64,000 nucleotides of DNA from Prinia subflava (GCF_021018805.1 NC_086254.1:22681300-22745299), one strand, 5' to 3'. Numbered from the stretch's first letter, positions 1-12,800 are shown. Notes: a model not told the origin generated them from the letters alone. Made by a program: numbers and translations.

Positions 1-1250
1 AAACCCCCCAAACCCAGCACCCAGACAGCAGCTGGGTTTCAGAAGCCCTGCCCAGCACTCACTGCCCAAGGCTGTCAGGCAGTGTCGGTCTCCATCCTCC
101 TCCCACAGCACCACCAGGACCCGGCAGAGGCAGCTGGGGCTGTGCAGCCCCCACGCCCTGCCCGAGCAGGCCTTGGGGTGCACTGGACAAAGAGAAACAT
201 TCCTCTTCCTCACTTCGCTTCAGCCAAACACTTCAGCAGCTCGTCTCTTCCCTCACACATCTTGCAATACTTTGTCACCATAAATTGACTCTGGTTCATA
301 TTAACTAAAGCCCTCTCTTGTTCAGTATCTGGTTTGGAAAATGTTGGCAATAAGCAGATTTATACCCACAGACTGTGTGGAGCACTGGAATGAGTTTCCC
401 AGAACATGAACCCAAGTTTACCAAATAAGAACACGAAAACTTAAAGAACTCGTTCACTTCATCCAGCTCACACATGGCAGATCCACGAGGGCAGCGGGAA
501 TCCAACAACACAAACCACAGGCAGACACTGCAGTGCTCGTGGATATGGAAGAAAAACGCAGACTGCAGTGTCTCAAGAGGAGACAGAACCTGAAAGGACA
601 GCAGGATCCAGTTTAAAAATTCATCACATCCTAAACTGCACCAGGTGGGACACAGGAGATGCCTCCAGGGGATCAGCTGCTGCCACTGGCTAGCACAGGG
701 CTTGGGAGCAGGGACAAGGGAGTTAAGCCCTCAACACCTTGATTTTCCAGGAGGCACATTGTTCCCAGCAAGCTTCCCACTGGGGAAAAAACCTCTAAAG
801 ATAGAGTCATGGAATGTGCAGAAACACCTGTCTCCTTTTCCAAATGCCTTTCCAGACTGTCCCACCTTACACCCCAACCTCCTGCTGTGCAGTCCAACAT
901 CTGGCTTGTGGGCCAAAACAGGAAGGGAAGGAAAATAGAGGAAACTCAGAAATGTTCAAGCTTTAAAAGAAAAATTATTTTTAAAAAAACATTTTTTTTT
1001 GTTAAAACAAAGATATGACATTGTTTAAAAAAAGAAAAATGTTGTGTTGATAAATAATAATAGAGAAAAATACTAAACTGAAAGGTAAAACAGCACAAAT
1101 ATGAAACATAATTTTTGAGTTTCGGGAGATATCTGAGCTCTCGTTAACTCAGAACTTCACCTGGTTTTGGTCAGGGGGCAAGAAAATCCCCAGCAGACCC
1201 AGACCTGCCCTGTGGAGGGGCAGTGAGAAGGGGCATCTTTACTGGGCAGG
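1..1250. other. Intergenic sequence, no gene seen
   Basis: Mixed-composition DNA with an A/T-rich stretch at about 950-1130. Only short open frames occur and none resembles a known protein or has plausible splice sites with conserved coding sequence. It lies beyond the 3' end of B4GALT5. The next gene in this direction in other vertebrates is PTGIS, but no PTGIS exon could be recognised. Confidence 0.5.
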
Positions 1251-1528
1251 CCAGTTAAATAGCTGAAAACCAGTTACAAGGATTTCCTCTTGGTGGAAGG
1301 TGGCAGCTGCAGGAGCAGGGAGAACTCACCCGGGGAGACTGAGGTGTCACCAGGGTGTCTGGGAGCATCCTCAGGGCCAGGCCAGGCAGCAAAAGCCACC
1401 AGCTGCTCCCCAGGGGCTGCCCTGGCCCGTGGGGACTGCGCCTTCCCTCCGCTCGGTATCGCCGAGAAACCGGGAATTCTCCCCCCGGCAGGAACCGGAG
1501 CACGGACACGCTTGGCAGCCCCGCAGGA

Positions 1529-1560
1529 GGGGACACGGGGACACGGGGACACGGGGACAG
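1529..1560 (+). repeat. 8-bp tandem repeat, 4 copies
   Basis: Four consecutive copies of GGGGACAC, the last ending in G, inside the GC-rich block. Short G-runs on the plus strand could form a G-quadruplex. Confidence 0.9.
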
Positions 1561-3025
1561 ACACGCGTGGCAGCCCCGCAGCCGGGCCGTGCCGTGCCGT
1601 GCCGGGGCCGCTCCTCCCGGCGCCGCCAGAGATCGCTGTGGGAGCGCGCTCCGCCTCGGGCCCGGCCCTGCGCAGCTCGACCCGGCCCGGCCCCGCCGCT
1701 GAGGGCCCGGTTCGGGTCGCACCGAACCTCCAGCGCACCTGCGGCGTGTTGAGCTGAGGGGGCTGCGGCTGCGGGGGCCCGGGGCTGCCCTCCTCCAGCC
1801 CCCCGGCCGGTTCGGGGCTGAGCTCTTGCTCCTCGCCCCGGAGTCCCCGGGGCTGCCCAGGTGTGCCCGCGCAGGTGACACCGCAGCCCCGCCTGCAGCC
1901 TCGAGGGCCCCCGCGGCGAGACGGGCAGAGCCGGGCAGGGGCTCCCCGAGCCGGGGCTGAGCTGTGCTCCCGCAGCTGCCCCCTGTGCCCAGGCACAGCC
2001 CCGAGCTCTCTCCCTGCCCACTGCCGGACCGTCCCCGCCCGTTGTGTTACCGTAAGTCCCGACCGTGGCTCGTTTTCCACCCCGACACAGGCTCCAAACC
2101 CCAGGGGGAGCGAGCTGTGCCCAGCACGGCAGCCCCGCACCCCTCCGTGCCCGGGCACTGCCCGGCCTCCTCCGGGCTGCCCAGCTCAGTCACCTGTGAG
2201 GCGCTCCCAGCTGCAGCAGTGGCTCTGAATTATGAATGACCGCGCTTTATCGAGCTCGGGCTGTGCTGGGGCCCGGGGATGCGCTCCGAGCCCTGTGCCG
2301 GAGGCAGCTGCTGCCAACAAAGGCCCTGCCACACACGGGCAAGGGTCCGGGGCCATCACCGCAGGGATGCCCTCGGCGGCTCTAATGCCCTCGCAGGGAA
2401 GCCGGGGTGAGGGTGGGGAGGGGAGGCCTGGACCCCCGGGAGGGATTTCCTGAGCAGCACCAGCAGCACCCGTCCGTGCCGGGGCTGCGGCCCTTCCCGC
2501 GGGAAATGCGGCTGCGGAGAGGCCGAGGGGCGGCTGCAGGGGCTGCGCCGGGGCCACCGGCTCCGCTGCCGCCCCGCCCGACACCTCCGGGACAGAGCAC
2601 GGGAGGGAGGGAGGGTTTGCCGGTGCCGCAGGGAGCGTGGCACTGCCTCGGCTCGCACCGGCCCCGGAGCAGGGCACTGTCACAAAGTGACTCGGGGGCT
2701 GTGGCCGCCAGGAAGCCGCCGTGCAGGTGAGCAGGTGGCTCCAGCCGTGCGGGTGGTTGTGCAAGAGAGTCCCGGGCGTGCCACCGCCCCCGTGGCCTTC
2801 AGACGGTCCCAGTGGCTCGAGGCCGCGCCGATGGAGGTGATGTCCGTGTGTCCAGGCGCCCTGTGGCGCAGCAGCAGGGAAGAGGGAGAGCCCCCTGCTC
2901 CGGTGGTTGGGTTTTTGTTGGGCTGGGGTTTTTTACAGGCTGCAGAGAGGCGCTGCAGCGCAGAAGGCTGAGCTGCTGTCAGCAGGGAATGCTGTCCCCC
3001 GCGGCGGGGGCTGCTCCCGGGGCAG

Positions 3026-3050
3026 CCGGGCCGGGCCGGGCCGGGCCGGG
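3026..3050 (+). repeat. CCGGG pentanucleotide repeat, 5 copies
   Basis: Five perfect copies of CCGGG, which equals a GGGCC array in the register starting at the first G-run. It sits in the GC-rich block at the left of the window. Confidence 0.9.
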
Positions 3051-3450
3051 CTCCTCTCCTCGGCACTGCCCCCACAACACGGGCTCTGCTCCCAGCTTGG
3101 TGCTTGTTGCTGGCCCCAGCAAGGGGGTCCCATGCACTCAGCCGGGACACGGGCTGAGGTTTCCCTGCCCCTGAGCAATCCCAGCCTTCCCCCTCCAGCC
3201 CCTGCGCGGCCGCCGAGGGGCACACGGGCAGTGAAACCCCCCCGGCCGGGCACCCCTGCAGCACCATGGGGACCCCCGAACAGGCCAGGGACCCCCAGCA
3301 CGGCGTGCCCGGGAGCCCCTGGGGCTGCCACCCTCCCTGTGCCAGCGCCGGGGAGCGAGGCGGCCTCGGCAGGGGCTGCGAGGAGCCCGCACCCCGCAGG
3401 ATCCGGCCCAGCGCCGCGGGTGGGAGGAAGCTTCCCAGAAGAGGGAGAGC

Positions 3451-3929
3451 TAAAAAAAGGCAAGGCTTGGAGCAACCCAGGACTGCCAGCTATTTATTCT
3501 AGCATGCCTGTATGCTGCAGAGCTGGATAGATATTTTAAAGCTGCTGCAAGGAAGCTTGTCTGTCTGCCCGGGTTTGTTTTTCAAAAATTCAATTACCAG
3601 CAGTCCCCAGCATCAGTCCCGAGCCCTGCACCTTCAGCCAAGGGTCTTCCTAACGCCCTAAGGCAGCCAACCCCTCCATCAGAACTACACTGAAGCAGAT
3701 GCTTGGAAAAAAGGCTCAGGCACCAACACACCAGGAAGAGTTTGGGGAGCATCCACATCTCAGACTCAGTTGTTTCTGGCCAGACCTAATGACCCTTAAT
3801 GGCTCAAATTCTCATAGGCACTTACCCCTCTGGGCTTACAAATCTCACCTTCTACTAAAACAGCACACCCCAGGCTCCTGTAAAACAAGCAAACAAACAA
3901 ACAAACCCAAAGCACTGCAATCTGTTCTT
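3451..3929. other. Stretch between CpG-rich block and likely B4GALT5 3' end
   Basis: No gene was seen. On the minus strand it contains an AATAAA at 3493-3498, which would be an alternative distal polyadenylation signal for B4GALT5. A (CAAA)n run near 3889-3905 reads as GT-rich DNA on the minus strand, as expected just downstream of a cleavage site near 3930. Confidence 0.4.
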
Positions 3930-3941
3930 GGATATGTATTT

Positions 3942-3947
3942 TTTACT
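3942..3947 (-). terminator. B4GALT5: Candidate B4GALT5 distal polyadenylation signal (AGTAAA)
   Basis: On the minus strand AGTAAA, a common AATAAA variant, is followed about 30-50 nt downstream by a run of GTTT repeats suitable as a GU-rich downstream element. This is the best-looking 3' end. The canonical AATAAA hexamers at 4915-4920 and 3493-3498 are alternatives. Confidence 0.4.
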
Positions 3948-4914
3948 GAAAAAATCATTCATAAATTAACAAATACAAAAATGTACAAACACATGGGTAA
4001 ATAAATGTAATGACACAAAGGATTGCTTTGCTGAGAAGTGTGTGTGTGTTGTAAAACACTAATCTTCAGTGCAAAAACGTCCCCCTGGTACCTCTTAAAA
4101 ACATAACAGTAAGCTCAAAAGCCATGATGATGGAAAGCTGCTTGAGAGTTTAAAGCCACTTCTGATGGTGAGGGGCCTGAAGTGCACGGCCGTTGCTCAG
4201 ACAGTACCTCCCTCAGAGAAGCAGAGCTTTACGGAGAATCGACTGTCAATAAATAGTTTTGCAAATAAAACCCACATGGCTCATTTAAAAAAAACAAATC
4301 AGCATCGCCCAGGACCTGCCCTCCAGCAGGGCTGACTGGCGGCGCTGACGTGGAAGGGGCAAACGAGTGGCCTTGTCGAACTTCAGCTGCCAGAATATGT
4401 ACAAGTTCTCCTTAATACAAGAATTTTTACACCATAACAGCACATGCGCTTGACAGTATGTTTTTAACAGTTACATTTACTATACAGTATTTGACATAGC
4501 TGATAAGATTAACAGTGCACATTTTCAGATAATCCACATTTTAAAAAGGGAAAATAAATTCGACATGGTTAGAAGGAAGGATGGGATGCTGCTGGGGATG
4601 GACCCTTCTGTGCAGAGTGCAGTTCTGAGCAGAGGTAACGGCGTTTGTTCCACACCAGGTGCGACGCGTGTCAGGGACATGGAGGGCCGAGGATCCCAAC
4701 TAAGGTAGTCCAACACCTACTCACACACACATGCATGATTCCGGGGAAGTGAACTTGGACTGGTTGAAATACATTCCTTGTTTGAAGCACCATTAAACAA
4801 AGACAGGTTCCTAGCAAGGTCTCAAGATGAAAGAAAAGAGGGGCAGGGCAACGCGGGTTCAGCACCCGGAAAGGGTCCACGTGAATTACAGATCAAGACT
4901 CCGAAGCAAAAATC

Positions 4915-4920
4915 TTTATT
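4915..4920 (-). terminator. B4GALT5: Candidate proximal polyadenylation signal (AATAAA)
   Basis: A canonical AATAAA on the minus strand about 1.76 kb after the B4GALT5 stop codon. Use of this site would give a shorter 3'UTR that keeps the Pumilio-type site at 6194 and loses the one at 4396. Confidence 0.35.
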
Positions 4921-6682
4921 GCTGTATGCGCCAGAAAAAGCAAATCCTCACCTCTGCCTATAAATAACCAGGCTGAATCCCCTCGGGAAGCGAGTTTAAA
5001 GCACATGTAAGTTCAGAGACTTTAAAACTTAGTTACAAACTCATCAGCACCTTTCAAGGGCAGGCTCGCTGTCCTCTCATGCCGGCCGATAAGATCTACA
5101 CAAAACCTGTGTTTTCTAAACTAACGTTTTCTGGATACAGGTTAGGAATGCCCTGGGCAGTCACACCCACCACAGATGCGTATGGGGATCATACGTCCAC
5201 GGAACTGAGAGAACAATGTAAACCATGAGAAGTTAAGGAAACCGAAGGCAAACAATGCAATGAAAAGAGTTAAAGTCCTTCGGAGGTCAAGTACCCGCCC
5301 TTGTTGTGTGGAAATACAAACTGAAACCAACACCCAATGTATTTACTTTTAAGTCAGAGAGGTCGAGTGAAAGTGGTGGTGCCAGTGCTGTGTAAGGGCT
5401 GGACTGTGTCCGTGGGGACAGGGCCCAAAGTCCAGCCTGCCCACGGTGGCTGTGAAGAAAAGAGAGATGACACTGGATGGCTGGATGGGCTGTCAGACCA
5501 AGCTCTGGCTCCCAGTCCTCATATTTTCGTGTGTCCTTCATGTCTCTGGCTGAGCTGTGACCCCCGTCCCACCGCTGTGCCCATGCCAGTGCTGCCAGCC
5601 AGGGCACTGCCTGGGGCTCTGATATCACTGGCATGATAAATGCCAACTAAACCAACCTCCCACACCGTTCCAGCCCGTTCCAGACGAGGGCAAGCGCTGC
5701 TGTGCGGGCAGGGCTCACGGGGAGCAGCGGCTCCATCCCGGCCGGGCCGCGCTCCCCGAGCGCCCGCCGGGCTCAGCCCGCCCTCCTGGGACACAGGCAG
5801 CAGCCACGGGACCGTGCTCCGTATGGCTTTTGGATTCCTTTGCTCATCGTGTGCAAAAGTGACAGAAAAGGGAGGTTTTTTAATAAACACTCCCATTTCC
5901 TCACCCTCCCTGGAACGAGCCAGCCCTGCGGTTTCTGGGACGAGCGATGACCCGGAGTATTTCTTACCCACTGTGCTGGAAGGTTCTGGGCCCTGGCCCA
6001 CAAACATTTCTGCACAGGCCCAGCTGGAATCATGCGAGCATCTCACTGGCTTAAAAGGGAACACCTTGCACAAGTACAGTGATGCTCACACAAGTGTTTA
6101 CAGAACTCAGGACTAAAATGAGTGACCGTATGTAAACCTCTCGCTTGGACTTGAGCCACAGGAGGAAAAGAAAAAGGGGCAATTTACACAGCATATTTAC
6201 ACTTACACTTCTTTAAGAAGCGATTCTGTTGTATATACTTCAAGCAGGTCATTTAAAAAACCGCACAGACATAGAAGAACGGCATCAGAAGTCGTTTGAT
6301 CTCCCACCAGGGCAGTTGCCAAGCAAATTGCTCCCGACGTTCGCCGCCAAGAAGCCAGAGTCCCTCAGTGCATCCGAGGAGAGTCCCAGTGCCAGAGATT
6401 GCGGGAGGAGGAATGTGGAGACGACAGCAGCAGGTCCAACTGTTGTCCTGAAACCCAGAAAGCAAGTGGCAGAAAAAGTAAAGAGACTGCTGAGCTCGCT
6501 GCCCGGGAATCGGGCTGGATTGGTACAGCTAGGGCAATTTGTGCGTGCACTTTCAGCCTCATTCTCCAAAATACTGTGATCCTTCATTAGACAAAGTGTT
6601 GCTTGTCCTCAATAACCCTTGGAAAAGAAAGTCTAGCGTGGTGCTTTCTTGGTGAAGGGCAGAGCAAAGTTATTTTCTCCTC

Positions 6683-6830
6683 TTAATATTCGGTCACCAG
6701 AGCCAGCTCCGGTGTCAGGTTAACAGTGATGTTCTTATACAAGGCGTCATATGTGACGTTTGGAAAGTAGTTCAAGTTATTGAGGCCGTCCAGGGCTTGC
6801 CTTTCTTTTGACTTCCTCAGCAAGGCGTAC
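6683..6830 (-). CDS. B4GALT5: B4GALT5 exon 9, coding part
   Basis: The exon encodes the C-terminal 48 residues, beginning YALLRKSKER and ending LVTEY before TAA at 6683-6685. The acceptor is CACAG with the exon at 6830; the incoming codon is AG|G (Arg344). It carries N-glycosylation-type sites NVT, NIT and NLT. The exon continues into the long 3'UTR. Confidence 0.97.
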
Positions 6831-9800
6831 CTGTGCAACGAGAACCAGAGGCCAGAGTCAGCTCCACGCATCCCACAGCACCTGCAAACTCCTCCCAAGG
6901 CTACTACAGCACCTTCCAAAGAGCCAGGCACAGCAGCAGCTACAAAACAGCGAACTTCTGAGTCCTTCATAAAGGCAACCACCACATTTAAATACTCCGT
7001 GTTAGTAAATATCAGAAAAGTCCATCACTTGATAAAGGGAAAATGCTCACTGTGCCACCAGCACACATTCAGCTGCCAAAACAACCTGTGGCACCTGCCC
7101 AAAGCCTGCAGGTCCCATTCCCGGGGGGCTGATTTGGGATCCTGCCAAGCCCACCCTCCACACCATCCTAGAGAGACACAGCTGAGGGGTGACGTGGCCC
7201 TTGCCACTTTCATGAAACCAGACAGGAACAAGAACAGAACTAAATGGCTTTAGACTGAGGGATGGAGCGAGGAAGTAAAACTAGCAGAATGGTGTATGGG
7301 GAAGGAAACTGCAGCTGGTGCACAAAAAGAGCCTCAAGCACATTCAGAGGCAGCGTGAGGAGATAGGAGGAGGAGGGTTGGGAGGGGGAAATAGGCAGAA
7401 ACATCTCCACAGGACAGTGACTCCCTTCAGCACAGTGCTGAGGGCCTGGAGGCACCAGGGCAAGCGGGAGCTGGGCTTAAGACCTGGGGACAGAGAAGGG
7501 ACCAGGGAAGAGTTGTGCCATGAGGCAGGGGAAGGTGCTGGGTGAGAACAAAGAGGGAAGCAGAGCTCAGTCCCATGCCTTTATCAGCCTGCCATGCTTC
7601 GAGGGTTTTTAATATCCTTTTTTAAACCAAAAGCAACTTCTCTTTTTCAAGAGTGAAGAGAAGCGTCTCTGGCTGGCTGCATTCTGTCCCACAGAGAAAT
7701 GAAAAGTAGGGCTAAAGATGGAAATTCAAATAGAGACACCCCCGAAAATGAGTCTTCTGCAAAAAAAGACCAGCAGAGAGCTCAAATCTCTGCAGCAGCC
7801 TAAAGCCCCTCTGCAGAACAGAGCTTGCACTGCTTGTCCAGCAGCTGCTCAGCTGCAAGTGTTAATTCCTGAAGCTTTTGTGAAAGATGTATTTCTTTAG
7901 TTTTCTGCTGCACAGTTTTCAGAAGACTCAAATTCCTCTGTGGTCTTCAGGCAAAAGCAATCAGTCAACCCTTGTGCTCTATGAAACAACCCTGGCTCTG
8001 GGACAAAGGGGTTGGAGCCCTCCTGGAGAGCTCCAGGGAGAATTTATCTTGAGAAAAATGCTCTCACAGTTCTTGTCCTCCTCTGGTCCAGGGCAGTTAC
8101 CTCTCCTGATGGAGATCTGCAGCCTCACAAGAGAGCAAACCCTGCGTCCAGGGGTTCTGTACACCCCCCCAGTCTGGGGCCAAGAAGCAGAAACAAGAAT
8201 GAAAGGGTGCTGCAGCTGAGTTTGTGAGTGCTGCCAGGGACACCTGATGCTTTAGCAGCCACGCTGCAGGTCAGCCTCTCCTAGAAGCACTGAAGCTCCT
8301 CTGGCAGCTGCCATTAGCCACCCTGTACACTCTGGAGACACAGGCCAGGCCCTCGGCCTGCCAGGCTGACAATCCCTCCTTTGGATGGCAGCCAAGCAGC
8401 CACAACGCAAGGAGCCCCTGCTGCAGGGATGTGGGGTGCAAAATGCAGGAGGGATCCTGGCAAAGCTCTGCCTCATCCCCCTGCAGTTAGTTCCCTTCAA
8501 GAGCTCAGGCTGTCACTGCCCTCAAACAGCTGCAGGAAACCTCCTACATGCTACAGACTCTTTGTGAAAGGCTTTGGGAGTCTTAAAAAAAATTACTTGC
8601 CTTCCTAGGAACTGCACTTCTCCCCGATGATGGTGGGGAATTGATTTGTATTTCCCTGTGTCTCCCTCTGGTCGAGTCACTGAGTAGCCTGCATACTGTA
8701 CTCTGCGTTAGAAAGGGGAGAAATGAAATAAAATAAACAACAAATAATCACCCGTTGTGTTTGCAGTGCTGGCAGTGCCTGCAGGCTGCAGCCAGAGCTC
8801 CCGGGGCTCTGGCCGTGGCTCGGCCTTCCCACCCACAGAGGAGCCACAGGAACTCCTGCTGCAGCTCGGGGCAGGGCACTGGGAGCCCTGCTCAGCCCTG
8901 CGGGACGCTGAGCACAGAGCCAGCAGCTCCAGCAGCTCCCCAGGCCGCTCCTCTCTGCCTCCCACCACAGCCAGGGCGGGCTGCAGCAGCCCCTGCCCCG
9001 GGGCCAGCCTCGTCCCCAGCCCGGGCACAGCCAGCCCAGCTGCCCAAGGGGACAACTGTCCCCCAGGCTCAGTGACAGAGCCACCGCCAGGGAGCCGTAC
9101 CTGTTCCAGAGGTCGTCATCCTCGCCTCCCCAGCCCCAGAAGGCGTTGGGGAACCCGTTGATCTTCTGGAACTGCTCGACGGTCAGGCCACTCACCCCCC
9201 CGAAGAACTCGTTGTACGGGAGCCTGGGCAGGAGAGAGGGGTCAGGGCAGAGCCCACGGCCTCCCCGCCCGCCGTGGGAAAGCCCAGGCCCTGAGGATGC
9301 TCTCTGCCATTCCCTCGCATGCTCCCTTTGCACACAGCTTGAGAAAAAACCCAGATTCATTCCCTGCCTTAAAAATAAACAAATTAAACCTAACACTGGC
9401 CCCTTGGCAGTAATGGAAGCAGGGAGGAGCAGTGCTTACAGGTACATGTACTTATCCAGCTTGGCTGCAAAGTGCCTGGGCATCTGTCCACACCCGTAGT
9501 AGTTGCGGTCGTTCTCTGGTATGTGGTCCACGTCGTGGAAGATGAGGCAGTCCCAGTCCAAGTCCTTCATTGCTTCCCGAAAGCCAACGTTGAAGAGCAT
9601 GGCACGGTTGAAGGGTTGGTTTCCAGCCTGGCAGGGAGAAAGTTCCTTCTCAAGAGGGGTCCCTGCAGCTCTTGCTCTGTGTGTGTGTTCTCAGCCCTGC
9701 CCACAAAACTGCAGAGGGCAAGCAGCTCCCACACTGGCACCATGAAAGAAGTGATGTGTTGGAGCAAACTAGTGAGATCAACCAACACTGAAATATTCAA

Positions 9801-12800
9801 TTCACAGTACAGGAGCAGAAATAAAGACACCAAATACTCAGACTTGGAAAAAAAAAACCAATTTTGATCAATCTTTTTAAGCTAGAGCCAAATATGGAGG
9901 CACATTTCCTGGGCGGATGAAGTCAAACAGCTTGAGTGAGAGGTCCAAATACACATCAAATGACAGTCATGTTCTATGTGAGATGTCTAACTCTGGTCAG
10001 GCCACTCTGTGCCTGGGGGATGCTGCCTGGAACTACTGCAGGGATATACATACAACCCGTGGCATTATCTGAACTGCAAATACCTGGTCCAAAGCTTTTT
10101 TTAAAAAAATAACTCCTCCAAAACAGAATTAAAAAGATAAAACAAAAAAATAAACAAACCACAGATTCCTGAATTTCTATTTTTCATATAAAACCAGTAA
10201 TTCCTGGGCACATCTCTTAGCTGTGCCACCTGCAGACAGAACGGGACAACTTCCACGTTGCAACGTGACCCGTGGCACGTCAGAGGTGTGACCTGGCAGG
10301 GGCAGTGCCCGGGCAGGGCAGGGCTGCAGCGCTCACTCACCTGCTCCACCACGTAGAAGGCGAACTGTAAACGTTGTCGCTGCAGCATGGGAATGAGGTG
10401 TCTGAAGAGGACGGGGAGGTGCTCGTATCGATTCCGGAATGGGATCAGGATGGCCACCTGAGGACACAGGGCACGGCTCAGCACACCACAGTGCTGCCGG
10501 CCCGGCAGCAGGGCTGCCTGTGCGGGGCTATAGCACCGGGAGCAGCACTAAAGAAGGGGTCTGAGCTCTCCCATGCAGAGCAGCCTGAAACCCTTCCCAC
10601 TCCCAAAGCATGGATTTCCCATTCACTTTTTGAGGAATTGTTGCTTTGGAAAAATTCAATGTCACCTCGAGTGGAAGGGGGAGTTGTAGTGTCCCCTCGT
10701 CCTCCCTGCCCAGCACTGGGGACCCTTAAGCAGCTCCTGAGTTCACGATTTCTTCCCTGGGCACTGCATTCCCACACTTCAGAGCTCCTCACATCCTGAA
10801 GATGCAGCACACCAGGGGTGCTCCCGTTCCCACCTCCCTGCTGCCCTCCCGGGACTCCCACGCCCTGTGCTGAGCAGGACGTGGGGCTGCCCAGCTCCCG
10901 GTACCTTCCAGCGAGGCAGGCAGTCACTCGGCTTCCAGTGCCCTCCCAGCTTGATGGAAGGGTCTTTGGAGAAGAACTGGTGGATATCCTCCATGGTGAT
11001 CTCGCTCATATTTACATCAATGGGGCCCTCTGCAGAGTGGGAGAAGCACAGGGGTGAGGAACTGCTGCGGCCCTGGGGCAGCACTTTGCTGTATCCCTGT
11101 CCTCCAGCCCCAGCACTCAAATTCTTTTCTCCAGCACCAGCAAAAACAATTAGGAAATGCTGCAACACTTCAGTCTCCTCAGCCTCTGTGGCTGCTGCTG
11201 GATGCAGAGCCCCACGCCAGCCAGGGTACCCCTCCAGTCCTCCCTGCGTGTTTCCAGCAGAATAAACCCCCCACCTCAGCAGAGATCATTCCCTCTTTTT
11301 GGAAACCTTTGCCCTCAAAAGCCCAATTTTCCACCTGAGAGCAGCTTTGGTGAAGCTGCTGCTCCCCTGGGGGGTCCAGCCCATCTCCCACAGCAGCCCT
11401 GACACAGCTCGGGGCTGGGCCTGGCAGCACTGCCCCGGCACAAGGGAGCCACCCCGCCGTCCCTGCCCCTGGAAAAGGCCTGGCAGAGCCTTTTCACCGG
11501 CTCCCAGCACACAATCCCTCTTTTGTTCGTGTTTGCCAAGCGATGGGCTCCTGCTTCAGCAGGGAGACATGCCTCCGACACAGCAGGGATTAATTCCTGA
11601 GGGTGGGTAAACAATGATTTCCCAGGAGGGAGCTGGGCTCTAAACAGCGCTCCCATTCATCCCGAGGTGCCTGGCAGGGAAAGGTGCAGTGGTGGTGAGC
11701 CTGGGAGTGCCACGGTGTGCCCTGCAAAGCCCTGGGCAGCAGGAGAGGGGCACAGGATGGCAGGATGCTACTCACTCATAGAAGGGAGCCTCTCAGGACA
11801 GGTATTGTTGGGGAAGTAGGTAAAGTCTTCAGGAAGAAACGTTGTGGCTTGCAGAAAGGTGTCGTTGTGGCTCAGATCAAGAGGATAATCTGAGGGATTA
11901 AAAAAAAAAAAAGAGAGAGAGAGAAGTTTTCACCTGAGCTATAGGTCTGTTGTTTCCAGCCACCTCCCCATGCCACTGTGAGCAGACTCCAAAGTCAGCC
12001 AGAGCTGTGCTGTCCCCAGCAGCACAGCTGTGCCCCAGTGGAACGTGCTTTAGCCTTGCAACCCAGCTGGGGACAGGCGGCTGCAGAAGCCCCAGCAGCC
12101 TTCACACCATATTAAAGAAACCTTTGCATTTCCTGGCCAAAGGAAGAACTTTGAAAATCGCCTTTAGGTTTCACAAAGGAGCACGTGGATCTTGAAAGGA
12201 AAAGCCACCAGTGCCTTGTCCCTGAGGGACCCTGGCACAGCAAGAGGGGATGTGCTCCTCCAGCAGGTCCTTTCCCAACAGGAGAGAGAGAAATCCCCAG
12301 GCAGGTCTCAATGCCAGCTAGGACTGCCAGTGCTGTATCCTACACTGGGCAATCCTGCCTGGAATCCTCGCCATAGGATCAATAAAAATGATCACATTAC
12401 ACACAGGCTTCCCTCTGCTTTGCGTGGTGCAAGAGCAGAGGAGCCCCTGTGCTGCAGCAGGGCCCAGCACGGCTCTGCAGCCTCCCCATTCCCACACCTG
12501 GAACCTCCTGGGCACCACCCCCAGCCTGTTACACCTGGAGGGGCTTTAGGGAGGTGTTCCACTGGAACAGGTAATCTGCTGTGTTGTGCTGGTGGTCATG
12601 TCAGTAACATTGTTATTTGTTATAGCAGACAGTACCCAAACTATCTCAAAACTCGAGGGGGGCTGTACACAGAACCTACGGGCTTTTCAAGCAGGATCAC
12701 TGTTATTTGGGATGCTTGATACTGTCCCAAATTTCCATAAGTAATTTTCCCTGTAAACTCCCACTACCAGAGCACACCTGCCGTTCCCAGCCCAGGTCAC

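Larger units (their letters stand above)
1430..3450. promoter_or_regulatory. CpG island-like GC-rich block downstream of B4GALT5
   Basis: The block is very rich in C+G with frequent CpG, densest at about 1430-1760 and again at 2450-3450. It contains a short GGGGACAC array and a CCGGG array. Overlapping open frames up to 294 codons on both strands are what stop-poor GC-rich DNA produces. In birds such blocks usually mark promoters, so this may serve a leftward neighbouring gene or a noncoding transcript. No exon was identified, so the promoter reading is inference. Confidence 0.4.
3930..6682 (-). other. B4GALT5: B4GALT5 3' untranslated region (extent inferred)
   Basis: This is about 2.75 kb of mostly A/T-rich, stop-filled sequence directly after the B4GALT5 stop codon. 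The size is of the order I recall for the long mammalian B4GALT5 3'UTR. On the minus strand it has two Pumilio-type UGUANAUA matches (6194-6201 and 4396-4403), an internal AATAAA at 4915-4920, and a GC-rich patch at 5680-5830. The distal end is inferred from an AGTAAA at 3942-3947 followed by a GT-rich stretch. Transcript evidence would be needed to fix the true end. Confidence 0.55.

Noticed and set aside
1274..2158. 294-codon minus-strand open frame
   Set aside because: It lies in CpG-rich DNA with overlapping frames on both strands. No known domain, and no resemblance to PTGIS.
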